The notes below the pieces were generated by a model. The model worked only from the letters and a program-made list of their open reading frames with translations, searched no databases and was not told the origin of the DNA. This document shows positions 63,326 to 64,000 of a stretch of DNA of 64,000 nt, in pieces. Origin of the DNA: Botryotinia globosa (Eukaryota > Ascomycota > Leotiomycetes > Helotiales > Sclerotiniaceae); the NCBI GenBank assembly GCA_014898425.1, contig RCSZ01000006.1, positions 2,356,001 to 2,420,000 on the forward strand, in the 5' to 3' direction. The position numbers and the translations under genes are program-made. Every line of letters begins with the position of its first letter. Positions within the stretch are counted from its first letter, which is position 1.

Positions 63326-64000
63326 ATGGACGTTGGTTCTGTCTTGCTCAATTCCTTGGCGGCAGGTCAGTACTTCCCCTCTATTCACCACATTTGTCTC
63401 AAAGGTGAACAGACCTTGAACTTTTATGGTATTAACTATCGACAGACAATGCTACTCGTATTGCTGCTGAACAACAGCTTACCCAAGCTGCTGAAGCCAA
63501 CTTTGTGAGTTCCCCCACACAGCCTTGACCGCACTGTCGATGAGCTTCCATGACATTCTTTTTACTGACTTTTTCTTCCGTCAATGTAGTCAGGATATCT
63601 TGTCACACTCGTAGAGCAGTTGGCAAATGAAGAATCACAGGGTTCCATTCGAGCTGCTGCTGGTATCGCCCTCAAGAACGCCTTCACAGCCCGCGAATAT
63701 GCTCTGCAACGAGAATTACAAGATAAATGGCTACAGGTCGACCCAGATACTAGGAAGCGTGTGAAGGACCTGACCCTTCAAGCATTATCCTCAAGCAACA
63801 ACCAAGCCGGTCAAACAGCTGCGCAAGTTATATCCTCGATAGCAACCATCGAACTGCCTAGAGATCAATGGCCAGAGCTTATGCCCGCCTTGGTGCGAAA
63901 TGTGGGAGAGGGTACCGATCATCTTAAGCAGGCTTCCTTGACTACTCTCGGATTCATTTGCGAGACTCAAGATGCGGAATTGAGACAGAGTCTCGTACAA
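63326..64000 (+). CDS. KAP95: Importin subunit beta-1 (karyopherin beta), 5' part
   Basis: Three exons so far, 63326-63365, 63446-63504 and 63590 to the window end, with introns of 80 and 85 nt; 170 residues are visible and the frame is open at 64000. Importin beta carries cargo, directly or with importin alpha, through nuclear pores and releases it on RanGTP binding. The visible part is the N-terminal HEAT-repeat/importin-N region: LLNSLAADNATRIAAEQQL, then GYLVTLVEQLANEE, RAAAGIALKNAF and an AQVISSIATIELPRDQWPEL segment. The ATG has a good context (aaagATGG). The family is about 870 residues, so roughly four fifths lie outside the window. Confidence 0.92.

Overview
The window looks like a chromosome segment from a filamentous ascomycete. 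The genes carry short introns (about 49-106 nt) with GTAAGT/GTATGT/GTGAGT-type donors and CTAAC/CTAAT-like branch sites. About 70% of the window is extremely AT-rich DNA of the kind left by repeat-induced point mutation (RIP). A leotiomycete such as Botrytis or Sclerotinia would fit the protein flavour and the AT-isochore pattern, but that placement is inference.

Bases 1 to about 45,235 form one AT-rich, gene-free block made almost wholly of decayed, nested transposable elements. I can resolve six kinds. (1) Three ~530-550 bp TRIM-like elements with ~130-bp LTRs. (2) Four copies of a ~970-bp TA-flanked inverted-repeat family. (3) A LINE-type family, about 6 kb at full length, with simple-repeat 3' tails; one 5'-truncated copy has a 20-bp target duplication. 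(4) A ~1.06-kb element (here 'S') carrying a 9-bp minisatellite and a long (ATT)n array. (5) A fold-back element and a smaller TIR element. (6) A complete 6.56-kb Ty3/gypsy retrotransposon whose two 150-bp LTRs differ by C/T and G/A transitions and whose reverse transcriptase motif reads YLNN instead of YLDD. Nesting gives a partial insertion history: TIR copy then LINE; LINE copy then fold-back element; small TIR element then gypsy.

The boundary at about 45.2 kb is sharp. From there to the end the DNA has ordinary composition and holds six protein-coding genes: an RRM protein (46705-50089, +), the wybutosine enzyme TYW3 (51091-52155, +), the MICOS subunit MIC19 (52352-52988, -, three exons, two of them very short), a ferric reductase-like oxidoreductase (56807-58657, +), 2-isopropylmalate synthase (60333-62383, +) and the 5' end of importin beta-1/KAP95 (63326 to window end, +). 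TYW3 and MIC19 are convergent; the others are separate transcription units. The 3.8-kb gap before the reductase holds several microsatellites and two iron-GATA-type motifs. A 465-bp MITE with perfect 23-bp TIRs lies just upstream of the isopropylmalate synthase promoter, which itself has a Gcn4/CPC1 site and a TATA-like box.

The genes are housekeeping and do not form a cluster with a common pathway. The unusual content is in the repeat block: the miniature LTR elements, the S element and the datable nesting. No CRISPR array, rRNA, tRNA, telomeric repeat or biosynthetic cluster was seen.
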